From Meconema thalassinum (taxonomy: Eukaryota; Arthropoda; Insecta; Orthoptera; Tettigoniidae): DNA of 64,000 nt. Position 1 is the stretch's first letter. Each line of letters opens with the position of its first letter. The notes below the pieces were generated by a model. That model was not told the DNA's origin. It made no database searches and saw nothing but the letters and a program-made list of their open reading frames with translations. The stretch spans positions 1,007,283,441 to 1,007,347,440 of the forward strand of contig OX336389.2 of NCBI GenBank assembly GCA_946902985.2, written 5' to 3'. Both the position numbers and the translations under genes were made by a program. Of this stretch, positions 53,919 through 64,000 are shown piece by piece.

Positions 53919-55970
53919 ATGCACCCCCAATATTCAAATTCCGCTCGCTCATGTTCATCCACATTTCCAAACCCTGTTAGCTCCCTTAGCTCCCTTAACT
54001 TCCTGAAATTCATCGAACTCTACTCTTTAAAAAATCCTCTTCACCTGGCCGAGATGCTATCACGTACCAGATGCTACAATTGTTACCCTCCTCTGCTTTT
54101 ACGATCTTACTCTCCTTCTTTAATTCCCTTTTAAGAGGTACTCCCATCCCTCTGAACTGGAATCTTTTTCACCTAATACCGATATTCAAACCTGGGAAAC
54201 CTCCTTCGGACCCGCTTAGCTACCGAAGAATTGTTTTAGGATCTTGTCTGCGGAAATTATTCCAAAATAAAATCCTTAATCGTTTAACCTGGTGTCTGGA
54301 ATATTACTTCCATCTCCCCCAGTATCAGTTTGCTTTTAGAAGGGGTAAAAGTACCGTGGATGCCCTTAATCTCTTTCTTACTGATCTTGTTCTGGCTCGC
54401 ATTCTCAAACAGTAGCCCCCCTTTTTAAAAAAATATATATCCAAGGCACCTATGATAATGTTCTCCCTCTTCTCTTCTCTAAACTGCACTCGTTTCTAAT
54501 TCTCAGGTGCATCCTTCGTATATTACTTCAATTTTTGACTCTGCACCAACTTCAGTTGAAATATCATGACCCCTCCCACTCGATTCATGCTACCTCGCAA
54601 GATTTACCTCAGGGCGACATTATGAGCGGCCTCTTGTACCTTCTTTATACTGAGGACCTTGAATCTTGAATTACTCCGCATGCCTGCCTCATTCAATTTG
54701 CTATTGATATTTTAATATACAAAACTGCTAACATGGTGGTTGAATGCCTTCAATCTATACAAGCCACCTTATGCCTCATGCATATCTGGTTATTCCAGGA
54801 TGGCTTTCAAACCTACCCCCTCAAAAATGCAGCCATGCTATTCACAACCTCTCGTCGTCCTCCCCCCCACCCCAATTAACCCCAATTAACTATCAGTTCC
54901 CACCCCATCCCCTTTTGTTTATCCTTTAAATACCTCGGCCTTCATATCGACAGAAGACTTAACTGGCAAACTACTTTACTGCCGTGCACACCATGCTTCA
55001 ACCAAAACTCAATATTCTCCGGTCTCTCACTCACCAACACTGGGGCCCTGACCCTATTGTCCTTCTCCGCGTCTATCAACATTGATTTAGCCCCGAGACT
55101 ATCGTTGCAACACCTGGATACCCTTCAATATCAAGCCTTCCGCATCATTGCAGGAGAGCTTTATCCTCTTCCCCCACCAATGCTTTATTAGTTGAGACAG
55201 GTGAGTATCCACTCTCGGTGCGCCGGCCATTCCTCTCCAGTAAGTATCTTTTGTAACTTCTCTCCCTCCCCACCCACCCACCCACCCACTTCTTCCCAAA
55301 TTACACATTATGAATGAATATTGTACTCGTAATCAGTTTTTATTTTAATATGCTTTGCAAGCATTATGTTGATGGTAGTTGTATTATGATTATTTGCAAA
55401 CTTTATAAAAGTCCACTTTGTGTGGATCCCCGGTCACGCTTCTATTCCGGGTAACGAAACAGTGGACTCTGTCGCATAATCCGCCACCCTCGGCCATGGT
55501 ACTCCCTATCACATTTCTGTCCCTTCGAGCGACTTACTTCTCAAAGCAAAATAACACTTCCGTCAATCTTGGCAGGTTCAATGGGATATCTCCTCTAGGA
55601 TCAAGGGAAGTTTTTATCATCGCCTAGGTTTTCTTTTGGTCATTACACGCGACGCCATATCATTTCAATCCTTCACCTCCGATTTAATCATTCCCTTACT
55701 CCGTCTAGATCGTTCCAATTTAAGCTTCGCGCCACTGTCGGTGCGATTGTGGTCAGGACGTTGGTACTATTCAACATTTAATCTTCCAATGTCCTCAATA
55801 CGAAAGTGCACGATTACATCTTTATCGTGAGTTACTCAAACTCTGCTTCACCTTCCCCTTAATGTCGTGTGTTTGGTTCATGCTCCGACGGTTCCTTTTG
55901 TTCGTGCGATTCTTTCCTTTTTAGATGAACGTAGATTACAATTATAACTTCCTTTGTGTTTCCCTTATAT
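53919..55970 (+). pseudogene. RNase H-bearing LINE relic (I/jockey-like)
   Basis: The + strand carries a decayed RT: GRDAITYQMLQLL near 54048, LNWNLFHLIPIFKPGKPP near 54150, SYRRIVLGSCLRKLFQNKI, and YQFAFRRGKSTVDALN near 54325. An RNase H domain follows: VWIPGHASIPGNETVDSVAK in mixed frames at 55420-55475, the W-PGH-GNE-D signature. A terminal region with a QCPQYESAR-like block is at 55785-55810. At least ten breaks are present. The RNase H domain points to an I-type or related clade rather than RTE. Confidence 0.65.
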
Positions 55971-57289
55971 ATTGACCCGGTCTCTCCCCGTTAGTATCTC
56001 AGTCGCCTTGGTAATTCACTAGGCGTGAAGCTTTCGTACCCCGTGTTGGTTTTTTCTTTCCTCTGTTTCATCTTGTCGTACCCACCAACTTCTCTCCAAT
56101 TCCGTAGTATTGTGTTTCGTCCTGTGTTTACTTTAACTCATGCAGTTTGGATTCCATACCGGAGCGTGTGTGTTATTCATCCACCTGTTGACTGGGTGAA
56201 GAGTTACTTCAGGCCCAAAATTCAAAAAGAAGAAGAACACATTACTACACTTTCACAAAAGCGTGCGTTTGTCGGCCTCTGTGTTGACTATATTTCGAAC
56301 GGGCAAGGTGGTCTCACTACGATGACATTAAGGCAAAACCTGGATGATTGTCAAGATGCAGAAGAAAGTGACATGCTGTAATTGAGTAGTTAGACGTCGA
56401 TAAAGACAATTATGGTTTCAGACATGATAGTGAGAAGAATATTGTACGGAATTCGTCTGTTGGTGAGGAAAACGGAGATCTAGTGCAGGTGTGATCCAAC
56501 AAAAATCCCGAAAGTTTCCCACAGTCATCCTAGTGTGTATATAGTCGCACTTATCACTTATATAGAAAATCGAGATGATTATTCGTTCTCATATATTGTT
56601 TTCTTCAGAAATATACAATCTAAAATTAGAAAAATATACTATCTAAGAAGCAAGAAGTTATGACAGTCTTATTTCTTAGATATTAATGTTGGCATAATCC
56701 ATACACCTCTAGTCTAGTGTGTCTTACAATGCAATGTAGCAAATGGTTATAATTTTTTTGTTGCGTGTTCTTTAAATAAATTTCAATATTTTAATCAATA
56801 GTTTTGTTTTTACTAGGCTTAGTAAAAAACACAACTGCAGATAATTCGCGGAAGTTCATGCATTAATTACTGCGAATTATTGGGAGTGCACTGTATATCA
56901 TAAAACATCAAAAATAATCCTAAAATCCGAAGAATCCTAAAACTCATTAATAATAAATCCTCAAATTTGATCTAAAAATTTTCAATCTCCCAATATTTAA
57001 TAAAGAGTAATATTGAATATAGTAGTGCGGTGTCACAATGTGATGCAACACAAGGGAGTGTAGTGTTACACAGTGTTTTTTATTGAGTGGGACACCCTCT
57101 CTCCAGGGGTTATAAATATGGAGGGCCCAGCTTAGGGTTATGAGTGAAGACCTCAACGGCACCTGCGGTGGTGAAGGAGTCATTCGGTACAGCAAAGTTG
57201 GCAGAAGAGGCAACCCAGTGCTCGGGGTTAATAGAGTAAAAGATATTTGTTCATATTATGGACACCCATAGTGTATGTACTCCAGAGGA
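55971..57289. other. No gene seen; short ORF and TATA-like motif
   Basis: An ORF at 56025-56381 (VDWVKSYFRPKIQKEEEHIT) is unrecognised. At about 57110 GGGGTTATAAATATGG resembles a core promoter of an LTR-type element, but no paired repeat was found in the window. Confidence 0.35.
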
Positions 57290-59911
57290 GCGGCTACAAA
57301 AGGCGTCTGTTCTCCATGTTGGGAGCGGCCTAGTTCATACCTGGCAGTAGGTCATAAAATGCATTTGGGAGTGGCGACCCCATCTTAATAATAGCCTAAA
57401 ATGATTGCAAATATGGTTCAGCCTCGGAAAATGCTAGGGCGTACCCTTCAGGCGACGCGCAGTTCTCCAGATGCTGGGGGAGCTGTGAGAAATGGGCGAC
57501 CAGCATCACAATACATCCAAATAGGGACAGTCAACATCTTAACCCTGACGGACAAGACTGAGGAGCTAGTGGACTTCATGATGGAGAAGGATATAGCCAT
57601 CCTCGGTCTCAGTGAAACTAAATGGAGAGGAAAAGGGGAAAGAAAACTAAAGGAAGGATACAGGCTGTTTAACAGTGGAGGACAGGAGGCAGAAAATGGA
57701 GTAGGAATGATTATAAGAAAGGATGTCCTAGAGTATGTGGAGGAGGTGAAGAAGATAAGTGACAGGATGATCATAGGAAGGATACAGTTCCAGACAGGGA
57801 CAAAAGATCTGTTTCAAGTATATGCTCCACAAATAGGGAATAATAAAGAGAACTAGAAGAATTCCTAGAAGATGTGGAAAAATATATAGAGGATAAGGAA
57901 ATAATGGTAATGGGAAATTTGAATGCACAAGTGGGAAGAGACAGACAGGGAAGAGAGGAGATTTTGGGCCCATATGGTTATGGCAGTAAAAATCCAGAAG
58001 GGGATTTCTTAATGGACTTCTGTCAGCAGAACCAATTAATTATAGGGAATACGTGGTTCAGAAAGAAAAATAGTCAGAAGATAACGAGGTATGGATGGGG
58101 AGATGAACGAAAACTCTGATAGACTATGTATTAGTCGAAAAAAGACGTCGGAAAGAGCTAATGGATGTCACAGCCATGCCAGAGGAAGCCTTTGCAGGAG
58201 ACCATAGGGCAGTGGTAGCAAAATTAGAAGTAGGAGAAGTCATGAGATTACCAAAAAAAAAAGTGAATGAAAGATTAAGGTCTGGAGACTAAAGGAAGAT
58301 TTTAAGAAAGAATTGCAAGAACAGATACCAAGAACGGATATTACCCATGTGGAACAAGAATGGGAAAAGCCTAATAGTGCATTTGTAAAACAGTGCAGAG
58401 AAAACATGTGGTAGAACATCAGGAATGGTATGGGAAAAGCCAACAAAATGGTGGAATGATAGAGTGAACGAAAAGGTAAAAGAGAAGAAGAAAACTTGGA
58501 AGGAATAGAAAACAAAAAACAAAACAAAAAAACTGAAGAAAGTAGAGCAAAATATATAGAAGCAACGAGAGATTGCAAGAAAGTAATTGCAGAGGAAAAG
58601 AAGAAAAGCTGGGAAGAATTCACTCAGTAAATAAGGGAGGATTTACATTTTGGAAATAATTGCTATTTGGAATTATAAAAAGTAGAAGGAATGAAAAGGT
58701 GAACACTGGGTTCGTGAAAAACAAAGAGGGTGAAATATTGACAAAACCAGAAGAGATAACGGACAGATGGAAAGAATATTTCAGCGAGGTGTTGAAGGAG
58801 AGATGTCAGGCATGTGGAGAAGTTACGCCAACAGCCAAAACGATGGAGTAAAAAATAGAAGTTTGGGAAAGCTTAACAAATCGGGGGATAGGCAAAGAAC
58901 TGAGAGACATGATAAATGGAATGTGCATGGATTGCTACAGTAGTGTGAAGACTAGAGTTGGGACATCGGAATGGTTTAAAATTGACACTGGACTAAATGA
59001 AGGAAGTGTGTTGTCGCCCTTACTGCTCTTAATGGTGATGGAGGACATCATGAAGGCAGCAATGAAAGACTATAGTAGGGCAAAGATGAAGGTAATGTTG
59101 TTTGTAGACGATGTTGCGATCTGGGGCGAGGATGAGATGGAGGTACAAGAACAGTTAGACATAATAAATGAAAAGATTGAGCAATGGGGATGGAAGATAA
59201 ATGTGGAGAGGAGTAAATCAGTGGTGATGAGTAGAGGTGAGAAAGAAGGAAAAGGAATAATCAAAGTCGGAGATAAGGAATTGGAAGTGGTGAAACACTT
59301 CAAATACTTGGGAAGTGAACTGACTGAAGATGGAAGACTAGATTTGGAAATTAGCAGAAGAATACAACTCGGGAGTGCTTTTTACCAACATGTACGGGGA
59401 CTAGTATGGATCAAGGATATACCAATCAAGGCTAAAGAAGTTATGTACAAAGCATATTATGTTCCTATAATGACATATGCAGCAGAAACTTGGACAATGA
59501 CTAAGAGGGATGAGAGCAGAGTAAAGGCAGCTGAGATGAGATTCCTGAGAAGTATGGTGTAGAAAACGAGGAGAGACAGAGTGAGAAATGAAGATATACG
59601 GAAAGAACTGGGAGTACAGAAACTAAATGACAAACTGGAGCAAAACAGATTGAGATGGTTTGGATATGTCAAACGGATGAATGAAGTAAGGCTACCAAGA
59701 CTAGCACTGGAACGACGGATGACAGGGAAGAGAGGACGAGGAAGACCAAGAATGCGTTGGATGGACTCGGTGAAGAATAGCATTAGTAAAAGGAACCTGG
59801 ATTGGAACACCGTGTCGGAAGAGGAATGGTGGAACGACAGTACAAAGTGGAGAGGAACCATATTTACCCCCACCAAGTGTCAGCTGGAAATGGGAATATG
59901 AAGATGATTAT
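57290..59911 (+). mobile_element. RTE-clade LINE, internally deleted copy
   Basis: This is the same subfamily as 27424-30547: a shared 5' UTR (GGCGTCTGTT, GGGAGTGGCGACCCCATC, TAATAGCCTAAAATG) and a shared 3' end (CAGCTGGAAATGGG, GATGAT). It is about 2.6 kb instead of 3.12 kb, consistent with a ~500-600-bp deletion in the RT. A target duplication was not resolved. Confidence 0.82.
57401..59901 (+). pseudogene. RTE endonuclease-RT lacking the RT fingers and motif A
   Basis: The endonuclease is seen from 57401 (MIANMVQPRKMLGRTL) with IGTVNILTLTD, ILGLSETKWRG, VYAPQIG and NLNAQVG in several frames. RT sequence begins at 58660 (GIIKSRRNEKVNTGF, WKEYFSEVL) and then jumps at about 58850 to WESLTNRGIGKELRD, so the region with YGFR and motif A (LEKAYDS) is missing. 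It continues with GLNEGSVLSPLL, FVDDVAIWG (motif C with FVDD, not FADD), PIMTYAAETWTM and RLRWFGYVKRM. A TAG at 59562 precedes the C-terminal part. Confidence 0.82.
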
Positions 59912-60617
59912 TGAATGTCAAGCAAATCGTTGAATTGTTCCAAATGTGTATACTCAAATGAATAAATTAATTAATAAATCCATTAATTTATAAGTGAATG
60001 AATTAAATGGTCAAGTGTGAACTGTTACAACATATTAACAGGAATGAATAAAAGTTGTCATTCTACATTGGTGAAGTTCTACGTTGCCTTGCCTGGTGTC
60101 GATCTGTGTCCCTTGATGTTCCTGCTGGATTGCCTCGTTCTGCTCCAATGATGATGATGCCCAGGTTCCCCGTTCGCCGAAATTCTCCCATGGATTGATG
60201 CCGTCCTGATGGGCTCCTTGCTGTTGGGATGCCATCATCTTCTTCTGGATCATGTTGGAAGATATATATTTGAATTTTCATCAGTCGCACTCGTCTTCAT
60301 GGTGGTAATCAAAGATTGCATCACGCCAGTCACTCATATTTGATCATCTATTTATGTCACTCGTCACTCGCATTTGATTATCTATTCATGTCACTTGTGA
60401 TCAATTTCACACATGACTAAAATGTTTCCCTAGCCATAAATTAGAAACTCGTGTCGCTTGCAATGTTTTTCATATTCCAAAACATCCCTCTCAACTCAAT
60501 GTTTGTAGAGTTGTAAGGTTCAACTGTGTTTCTTTAATGTGCGCAAAAGAGAGTTCCTATTGTCCACATCAAATATCCTATCGTACCATCGCAGAACTCA
60601 AATAAGTTTGGGGACAT
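59912..60617. other. No gene seen
   Basis: This gene-free stretch contains ATTAATTAATAAATCCATTA simple sequence and a paired CACTCGTCACTCG block. Minus-strand ORFs at 60035-60290 are Gln/Gly-rich and unrecognised. Confidence 0.35.
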
Positions 60618-60785
60618 GGTGTCGCGGCAGTTAAGCTGTTTGCCTCTCACCAAGGTAGACCGGACTCAATTCGCGGTCAATACATGTGAGATTTTCAAAG
60701 TGAAATGCCATGTCCTGTGGTTAAGATTCCACGTAAAAAAGGAGGTCCCGTGGCTCATGATCGCGTGATCAATGGTCACGTACCT
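60618..60785 (+). mobile_element. tRNA-derived SINE (family C), + strand copy
   Basis: The head has TGTCGCGGCAGTTAAGC and a B-box-like CGGACTCAATTCG, and the body has ACATGTGAGATTTTCAAAG and CCGTGGCTCATGATCG. It corresponds to the minus-strand copy at 13188-13381 with more changes. The target duplication was not found, so ends are approximate. Confidence 0.65.
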
Positions 60786-61355
60786 TGCTCCCTTTCCTTC
60801 AATAATGCTTGCTGGGAAGAAACCGGTCTTCCTCCGTATCACAAATCTTATTATGCCGCACTCTTGCGACATCAATATTTTACTAAGTCAGATTATACCG
60901 TGTTGTATATCACCGGGCTCAAAATACTTCTCGCGGATATGCCTAAGATATCACCCATCAAACTGTTCGGTCCACTCCCGCACTAATTTTGGATTAGAGT
61001 GTCGCGGAACTGCTCGTATGACAGTCAGAATGGGAGTAATTTCCATTTCCCATTCCACAACTTACTTTGGTAATTTTGAAGGCATCCTTTTCAAATTTCT
61101 TGGCAATAAAGTGCCCGCGTTTACCATTTTCATTAATTGTGCTGTACTCAGACTATTCTGCAATGTGCTTAAAATATGCAAATTTATATAATAATTTCCT
61201 CCTTCAAATGTGCCAAATATTCCTCTTCTTAATTGCTGGGTGTAATTATATGAGTTGTTTTAATTAGCGGGAAAATCGAATTTTGTAATTGGTCAATAGT
61301 GGTCACGTGGCAAATACACTTCTTCTTAAAGGTCAGCACGCGCCAACAAAATTTT
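60786..61355. other. No gene seen
   Basis: Unrecognised short ORFs only. Confidence 0.35.
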
Positions 61356-61446
61356 ATCTCTGGCTGAATTTATTTAATATTTTCCTTTGGCGTGCATTAC
61401 TGCTTTCTTTCCTTTGCTTTTTAATGTTGCGCTGCCCCAGTCTCGG
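61356..61446 (+). repeat. Scrambled duplication, segment A (source)
   Basis: This 91-bp segment, starting ATCTCTGGCTGAATTTATTT, is identical at 62451-62541, where it follows segment B instead of preceding it. Confidence 0.9.
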
Positions 61447-61644
61447 CTCGTTCCAATCAACAAAACATGAGACAAGAAAATAACTTGTCTGCTATAGCTG
61501 TCAATCATCCCCTTACGCATGAGACGCCGTTCCCCTCGTCGTGTGTCCGAAAAAAAATACAAGGTAAATCCAATTCTCGGTTCACTTTTATAATGTTGCA
61601 ATTTCTGTTCAATTAGCCATCATGGCAAAGGGCGCAGTATGAAA

Positions 61645-61720
61645 ATCAGCATTTCGAAAACAAAGGTGATGTTGGTGGTGAAGAAACACAAGAAAATATA
61701 ATGCCAAGAAGAAAGTAAAT
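61645..61720 (+). repeat. Scrambled duplication, segment B (source)
   Basis: This 76-bp segment, starting ATCAGCATTTCGAAAACAAA and ending AAGAAAGTAAAT, is identical at 62377-62452. In the source it lies 198 bp after segment A. Confidence 0.9.
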
Positions 61721-62149
61721 TGGAGCAAGAGGACCATTTCAAACAGTCTCGATATTTCGTGTCTTGGAATTACGAGTGTCCCATTAATCTGAGACTCGCA
61801 AAACTAAAACTCAAAAAGCGAATGAAAATGGCAAGAAACAAAAAAAAACAAGAAAAAAAACCAAGGTGAGTATCTTTACTGTAGCGATCTGTTTCCCGCA
61901 CCTGCTCACAGCACAACACGTCACCTGGAAGTTACAGATTCTTTTATAAAAGAAATGATCAACACCCCAGCGCAGTGTGTGAGTGACGAGGATGAAGGGA
62001 CGGAATCAGTACCTCTGATGAGACGCATTTGAGGCCGCCATGCGCTACGTGGAACAAGAGCCTGAGGCGACGCCAACCGACATCCTGCTCTGCTGACGGT
62101 GGCGTGAAATCGCCACGCGGAAACGTAGCAGCTTCATCATACAAAAGAC
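61721..62149. other. No gene seen
   Basis: Gene-free stretch with A-rich runs. ORF 61959-62327 (minus) is unrecognised and crosses a PLE-like tail. Confidence 0.35.
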
Positions 62150-62370
62150 AATCCACCATTTTTTCATGAAGTGTAACATGTTGAAGATTGTTTGGAATGT
62201 TTTCAATTTTCGAGGTCCGTATTGACGCGTACAATATTAAGTATAATGGGTAAAATTTTCGCCGAATCAATACCTTTAAAACTAATTGTAATATTAGTTT
62301 ATTATACACATTAGGTACATGTTTCAAGCAAACTATGTGCTCATCTTCAGCCTATACAAATCAACAAATT
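62150..62370 (+). repeat. PLE-tail-like sequence
   Basis: CGAGGTCCGTATTGACGCGT at 62213 is shared with 2500-2525 (reverse strand). CATGTTTCAAGCAAACTATG and CTCATCTTCAGCC at 62320-62350 are PLE 3'-end-like text. Confidence 0.45.
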
Positions 62371-62376
62371 TTTTTG

Positions 62377-62541
62377 ATCAGCATTTCGAAAACAAAGGTG
62401 ATGTTGGTGGTGAAGAAACACAAGAAAATATAATGCCAAGAAGAAAGTAAATCTCTGGCTGAATTTATTTAATATTTTCCTTTGGCGTGCATTACTGCTT
62501 TCTTTCCTTTGCTTTTTAATGTTGCGCTGCCCCAGTCTCGG
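62377..62541 (+). repeat. Fused B-A copy of the scrambled duplication
   Basis: Segments B then A, joined with a 2-bp overlap (AT at 62451-62452), with no mismatch to the sources over 165 bp. Confidence 0.9.
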
Positions 62542-63199
62542 ATTTGGATTAACAAGAGATATATGAATGACCTTGGTATGTTGGCATTCCCCATAATCTA
62601 ATATAAAATATAAAACTTAGATTAAAAATATTAAAAATATTGGAATCTAGTTCACATTTTATATATATTTTACATCAGGTCTGTGTGGACCAGCTGCGTA
62701 TAGCTCATAATTGATGAGGGATCTGTTAGCGTTCTTGTCCTAATTTTAACATGCTATAATGTCGTTGAACTTGGACTTGACGGGGCTATGTTGCACAAAC
62801 TATTCTCTTGCGTCATATGGAACCTTGTACTTGGTAAGGCGTGTCAACCATGGTTTGCAGTCGTGGTATTAACTGCTAAAATATGAACAAATATGATAAA
62901 ATGGGGAATTTGAGAAGTCGAATGTTTTTGAGAAGAGAGCCTTGATAGAAAAAAATAAATACCTTATGGAAAACTGAACTTACTGGATGATGTAAGTCCT
63001 GTCGTCCACTTAGGATACCTCCGCTGGTTACTGTAATTAATAAATATCTAACATCAGTGTGAGTGAAAAAAGGGGGGATTGTGTGAAAAATGAAAAAGGA
63101 AATATTGTGCTTACCCAATGTATTGCTGTGAGGTTTATGATGTGCGTGCATAGCTGTACTGGTGCGAACTGACAACTGGCTCAGACTGAGTCATGCAGT
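62542..63199. other. No gene seen
   Basis: AT-rich sequence without recognised elements. Confidence 0.35.
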
Positions 63200-63204
63200 G
63201 TGCA

Positions 63205-63565
63205 TGTTTCCAAAAAATTCAACACTAAAGTAGCTTACAAAACCAACAATAACAATCACAGAATAATCTTCAACTCCAATAAAGTCAACAAGTCGAACAA
63301 ATATCAGTCATCTGGCATTTACAAACTTAAATGCCAACAATGCAAAGTAGATTACAGTATATTGGACAAACAGGCCGCAGTTTCACCACAAGATATTATG
63401 AGTACGGTATGTCAACGCAATGAAACATAGAAAACTTTCTGCTATGGGTAAACATGTGTCAGAAACCAAGCATAAATTTACGAACATCCAGAGTGACATG
63501 GAGGTCATCCACTACTCTAACAAAGGAGCTTTAATGAACATACTTAAGGGCCTAATTTTTTTGGT
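63205..63565 (+). pseudogene. PLE GIY-YIG fragment
   Basis: The + strand reads VAYKTNNNNHRIIFNSN, SSGIYKLKCQQCKVDY and then in shifted frames ILDKQAA (relic of YIGQTG), SAMGKHVSETKHKFTNIQSD and a VIHYSNKGALMNIL end. This is the GIY-YIG domain and C-terminal helices of a Penelope-like element. YIG is lost (YS-IL). No RT is present. The remaining 63566-64000 has an unrecognised short ORF only. Confidence 0.7.
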
Positions 63566-64000
63566 GAAATAAAACTGTTGATTTCGGTGTTAAAACTGAT
63601 GCTATTTCGGTGGGTATTCCGCGAAATAAATTGTCATAATGATCTAAGTTTGATCTGAAATCTTCCTTATAGTATGGGGTAAATCTAACAAATTATGTGA
63701 TAAGGGGGTTATTCAACTTCTTCGCGATGTGTAGAGTATCACCTAATGTTATTTGCCGCTTAGAATTATGTTCATTTCCTTCTTTCTTCCGCTTTTTATG
63801 CGTTTCTAAATCCCTGCAGTGGTTATCGCACGTGTCGTTTCATTCCCACGGAATAAGAACATTGGTGTATTTACACATTAGAATCTTTCTTGCAGCATCA
63901 AATACATATAACCCCTCACTGTTGTTATTCCTCGGCCCTCAAGAAAACTGTTGTGATTTTAGTTTTCTGCATTTTTATGCTTAAATGATGGATGTTTGCC

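Noticed and set aside
57100..57130. Core promoter of an LTR upstream of the RTE copy
   Set aside because: The TATA-like text is suggestive, but no matching second LTR or TG...CA ends were found in the window.
1..64000. CRISPR arrays, operons, phage or bacterial genes
   Set aside because: Repeats are transposon-related, no regular short-repeat spacer arrays exist, and gene structure is spliced and eukaryotic.

Overview
The window is eukaryotic, AT-rich and repeat-dense. It looks like a large insect genome. Polyneoptera (orthopteran, phasmid or cockroach-like) is my guess from the mix of tRNA-derived SINEs, RTE and CR1/jockey-like LINEs, Penelope-like elements (PLEs), Ty3/gypsy and Tc1/mariner relatives. 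There are no operons, ribosome-binding sites or bacterial features. Family names come from motif recognition by eye, not from searches.

The only host gene I can support is on the + strand. Three short spliced coding exons of a coiled-coil protein lie at 37001-37223, 38618-38749 and 49349-49406, with matching splice phases. The second intron is about 10.6 kb and holds a PLE fragment, an internally deleted gypsy element and a SINE. Almost everything else is mobile DNA.

Layout: 1-2.1 kb, decayed tandem repeats. 2.1-10 kb, a minus-strand CR1/jockey-like LINE with an SGNH-esterase ORF1, split by a 3.2-kb element (4788-8008) that carries an unusual DDE-like gene, a CATTAG target duplication and five copies of a 16-nt motif; a SINE sits in the LINE 5' region. 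10.1-11.1 kb, an unrecognised ORF cut by a Tigger/pogo-like MITE. 11.5-18 kb, a decayed PLE array containing two SINEs and a complete RTE LINE (14290-17740). 18-30.5 kb, three more same-strand RTE copies, each about 3.12 kb with 12-bp target duplications; one lies between two copies of a ~570-bp promoter-like direct repeat. 32.3-36.3 kb, minus-strand LINE, mariner (DD37D) and Mutator-like relics. 37-49.4 kb, the host gene and its intron cargo. 50-56 kb, LINE fragments, a dead Tc1 and a SINE. 57.3-59.9 kb, an RTE copy lacking part of its RT. 60.6-64 kb, a SINE, a scrambled (B-A order) exact duplication and PLE remnants.

The elements are layered: SINEs in PLEs, an RTE in a PLE repeat, a DNA element in a LINE, and a gypsy element antisense in an intron. 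The empty-site logic (target duplications, restored reading frames) gives a relative chronology. The most unusual items are the 4788-8008 element, a canonical -1 slippery heptamer joining the two ORFs of the best-preserved RTE, the 165-bp scrambled duplication at 61.4/62.4 kb, and the direct repeats around the RTE at 23.6 kb.
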